From Verrucomicrobiia bacterium (lineage in GTDB: Bacteria > Verrucomicrobiota > Verrucomicrobiia > Opitutales > Opitutaceae), in the NCBI GenBank assembly GCA_030424825.1, contig JAUHWE010000256.1, positions 1-6,821 on the forward strand: a DNA stretch of 6,821 bases, written 5' to 3'. Shown one piece after another: positions 6,107 through 6,821 of this stretch (its first letter is position 1; each line of letters starts with the position of its first letter). The translations under genes and the position numbers were made by a program. The notes beneath the pieces are model-generated. The model was not told the origin of the DNA. It ran no database searches and saw nothing but the letters and a program-made list of their open reading frames with translations.

Positions 6107-6175
6107 GGTAGCGGGCGATCTCCGAGCGCCCATTGCCGTATAGTTTGGGTGGGCGCTCGGAGATCGCCCGCTACC
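6107..6175. repeat. Palindromic REP doublet (REPIN-like), copy 2
   Basis: Perfect 25-base arms at 6107-6131 and 6151-6175 are identical to those of copy 1 (56-124). The spacer is again 19 bases and starts with the same ATTGCC; spacer bases differ in the middle. Identical arms with a diverged spacer show that base-pairing is conserved or the insertion is recent. It lies 23 bases beyond the stop of the ThuA-like gene. No T-tract follows on either strand. Confidence 0.9.
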
Positions 6176-6198
6176 TTGATGATGTTCCTCGGAGACCT

Positions 6199-6821
6199 CT
6201 ATTTTGCCGCTCCATCCAGGCCCCAAAGGATGGCGGCTTTAAGGAGGGACTGGATTTCGGGGGTAGCCATTTCTTCGACACCGCCGGGAGACATGTAGAA
6301 TACGCGCTTTCCGCCCGATTCGTTGGTCCATGCGATGGGCTGTGCCGGCTCGCCGCTTGAATGCCGGGCGCTCATGATCACGTTGACCGACGGATCGAGG
6401 TCTTCGTATTGATAGAGTTTGTGGCCGATGAGAAGGGGGCCGCTGAAGGTCAGGTTTTGAACAATCGGATGGTTCGACGCGGATTCTTCGATCCAGGCTT
6501 CGACGGCTAAAGTCGGTTTCCCTTCGATGTCACGGTAGTGACCCGTGTAGTGGGCGCCGAGAATTTCGGTGTCGAAGGTGTTCCACGACGCGTGACCCTC
6601 GGGCGGCTGGTAGCCGGTTCCTTTCGTTCGAGCGCCAAAGGCGTGGCTGGCGGTGCGGACCGCGATGACCGGTCTGCCCGATTGGATAAACGTTCGGATT
6701 GCGGCGAGCTCATTCGTTTTGGGAAATCGCCTCCGGGTGCTGAGGATAAGGACATCGGCTGATTCCAGTAGTTCGATGCCCTCGAAGGTGTGGCAAAGAT
6801 CCGAGTTGCGATCGTCGCTTT
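6199..6821 (-). CDS. ThuA-like domain protein, C-terminal part (5' end outside window)
   Basis: The frame is open from the window edge (first full codon at 6819) to TAG at 6199-6201, giving 206 visible residues; the start is not in the window. The fold reads as ThuA-like, a class I glutamine amidotransferase-related domain (PF06283 type): G-I-E-L-L-E-S-A-D-V-L-I-L-S-T followed by L-A-A-I-R-T-F-I-Q-S-G-R-P-V-I-A-V-R-T-A-S-H-A-F, then a central N-H-P-I-V-Q-N-L, K-L-Y-Q-Y-E-D-L, and the hallmark ending P-I-A-W-T-x-E-S-G-G-K-R-V-F-Y-M-S-P-G-G then L-L-K-A-A-I-L-W-G-L. ThuA was named from rhizobial trehalose utilisation; in PVC bacteria such proteins often accompany sugar dehydrogenases and cytochrome fusions like the gene downstream. 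The usual 'G-H' near the family's catalytic-like site appears here as S-H (in TASHAF). Biochemical activity is not established from sequence. Whether a signal peptide is present cannot be seen. Confidence 0.87.
   Translation of the reverse strand, partial: SDDRNSDLCHTFEGIELLESADVLILSTRRRFPKTNELAAIRTFIQSGRPVIAVRTASHAFGARTKGTGYQPPEGHASWNTFDTEILGAHYTGHYRDIEGKPTLAVEAWIEESASNHPIVQNLTFSGPLLIGHKLYQYEDLDPSVNVIMSARHSSGEPAQPIAWTNESGGKRVFYMSPGGVEEMATPEIQSLLKAAILWGLDGAAK

Larger units (their letters stand above)
5953..6198. other. Intergenic region before the cytochrome gene
   Basis: This is the gap between the stop of the ThuA-like gene and the chosen GTG start of the cytochrome gene. It contains a REPIN-like palindrome (6107-6175) and a single REP-like unit (6040-6064). 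No clear -35/-10 pair or ribosome binding site is visible on the minus strand. A stable hairpin between the two genes could separate or tune their expression, but that is inference. Confidence 0.5.

Noticed and set aside
6507..6755. An 82-codon minus-strand frame within the ThuA-like gene.
   Set aside because: It is in a different frame from the intact ThuA-like reading frame and is low-complexity Ser/Arg/Pro.

Overview
The window looks like chromosomal DNA from the Planctomycetes-Verrucomicrobia-Chlamydiae (PVC) superphylum, most likely a verrucomicrobium. The main evidence is a large secreted protein on the minus strand (2929-5952). It joins a PVC-type beta-propeller 'membrane-bound dehydrogenase' domain, a long HEAT-like alpha-helical region and a C-terminal cytochrome c domain with one CAACH heme site. 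A ThuA-like gene lies directly upstream on the same strand. No database search was possible, so the taxon is inferred from family knowledge.

Layout. Positions 1-128 hold short unassigned DNA and a 69-bp palindromic repeat (56-124). Positions 129-375 are a non-coding stretch with several small hairpins. Positions 376-2258 carry four plus-strand genes: an unrecognised six-helix membrane protein, a small membrane-anchored protein whose soluble part resembles domain II of EF-Tu-type GTPases, and an antitoxin/ParE-type toxin pair whose ends overlap by one base. Positions 2259-2928 are a gene-poor stretch with a second repeat family and possible remnants. Positions 2929-5952 are the cytochrome gene, 5953-6198 an intergenic region with two repeat units, and 6199-6821 the 3' part of the ThuA-like gene, cut by the window edge.

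The plus-strand block is visibly AT-richer than the minus-strand genes (bases 901-960 contain 25 G/C of 60; bases 5281-5340 contain 41 of 60). With the toxin-antitoxin pair and the gene-poor tail, this suggests an accessory block beside core-like catabolic genes. The ThuA-like protein and the exported cytochrome fusion probably act in extracytoplasmic oxidation of sugars or related polyols, a common pairing in PVC bacteria.

The most notable structure is the repeat content. Two near-identical palindromes (56-124 and 6107-6175) lie in the same orientation about 6 kb apart. Each arm starts with GTAG and can itself fold into an imperfect hairpin, which is the architecture of REP doublets (REPINs). 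A second GTAG-footed family appears at 2714-2798 and as a single unit at 6040-6064. The repeats also bear on gene calling: the longest reading frame of the cytochrome gene begins at the edge of one palindrome and runs through the other repeat, so the GTG at 5952, directly before a signal peptide, is the better start.
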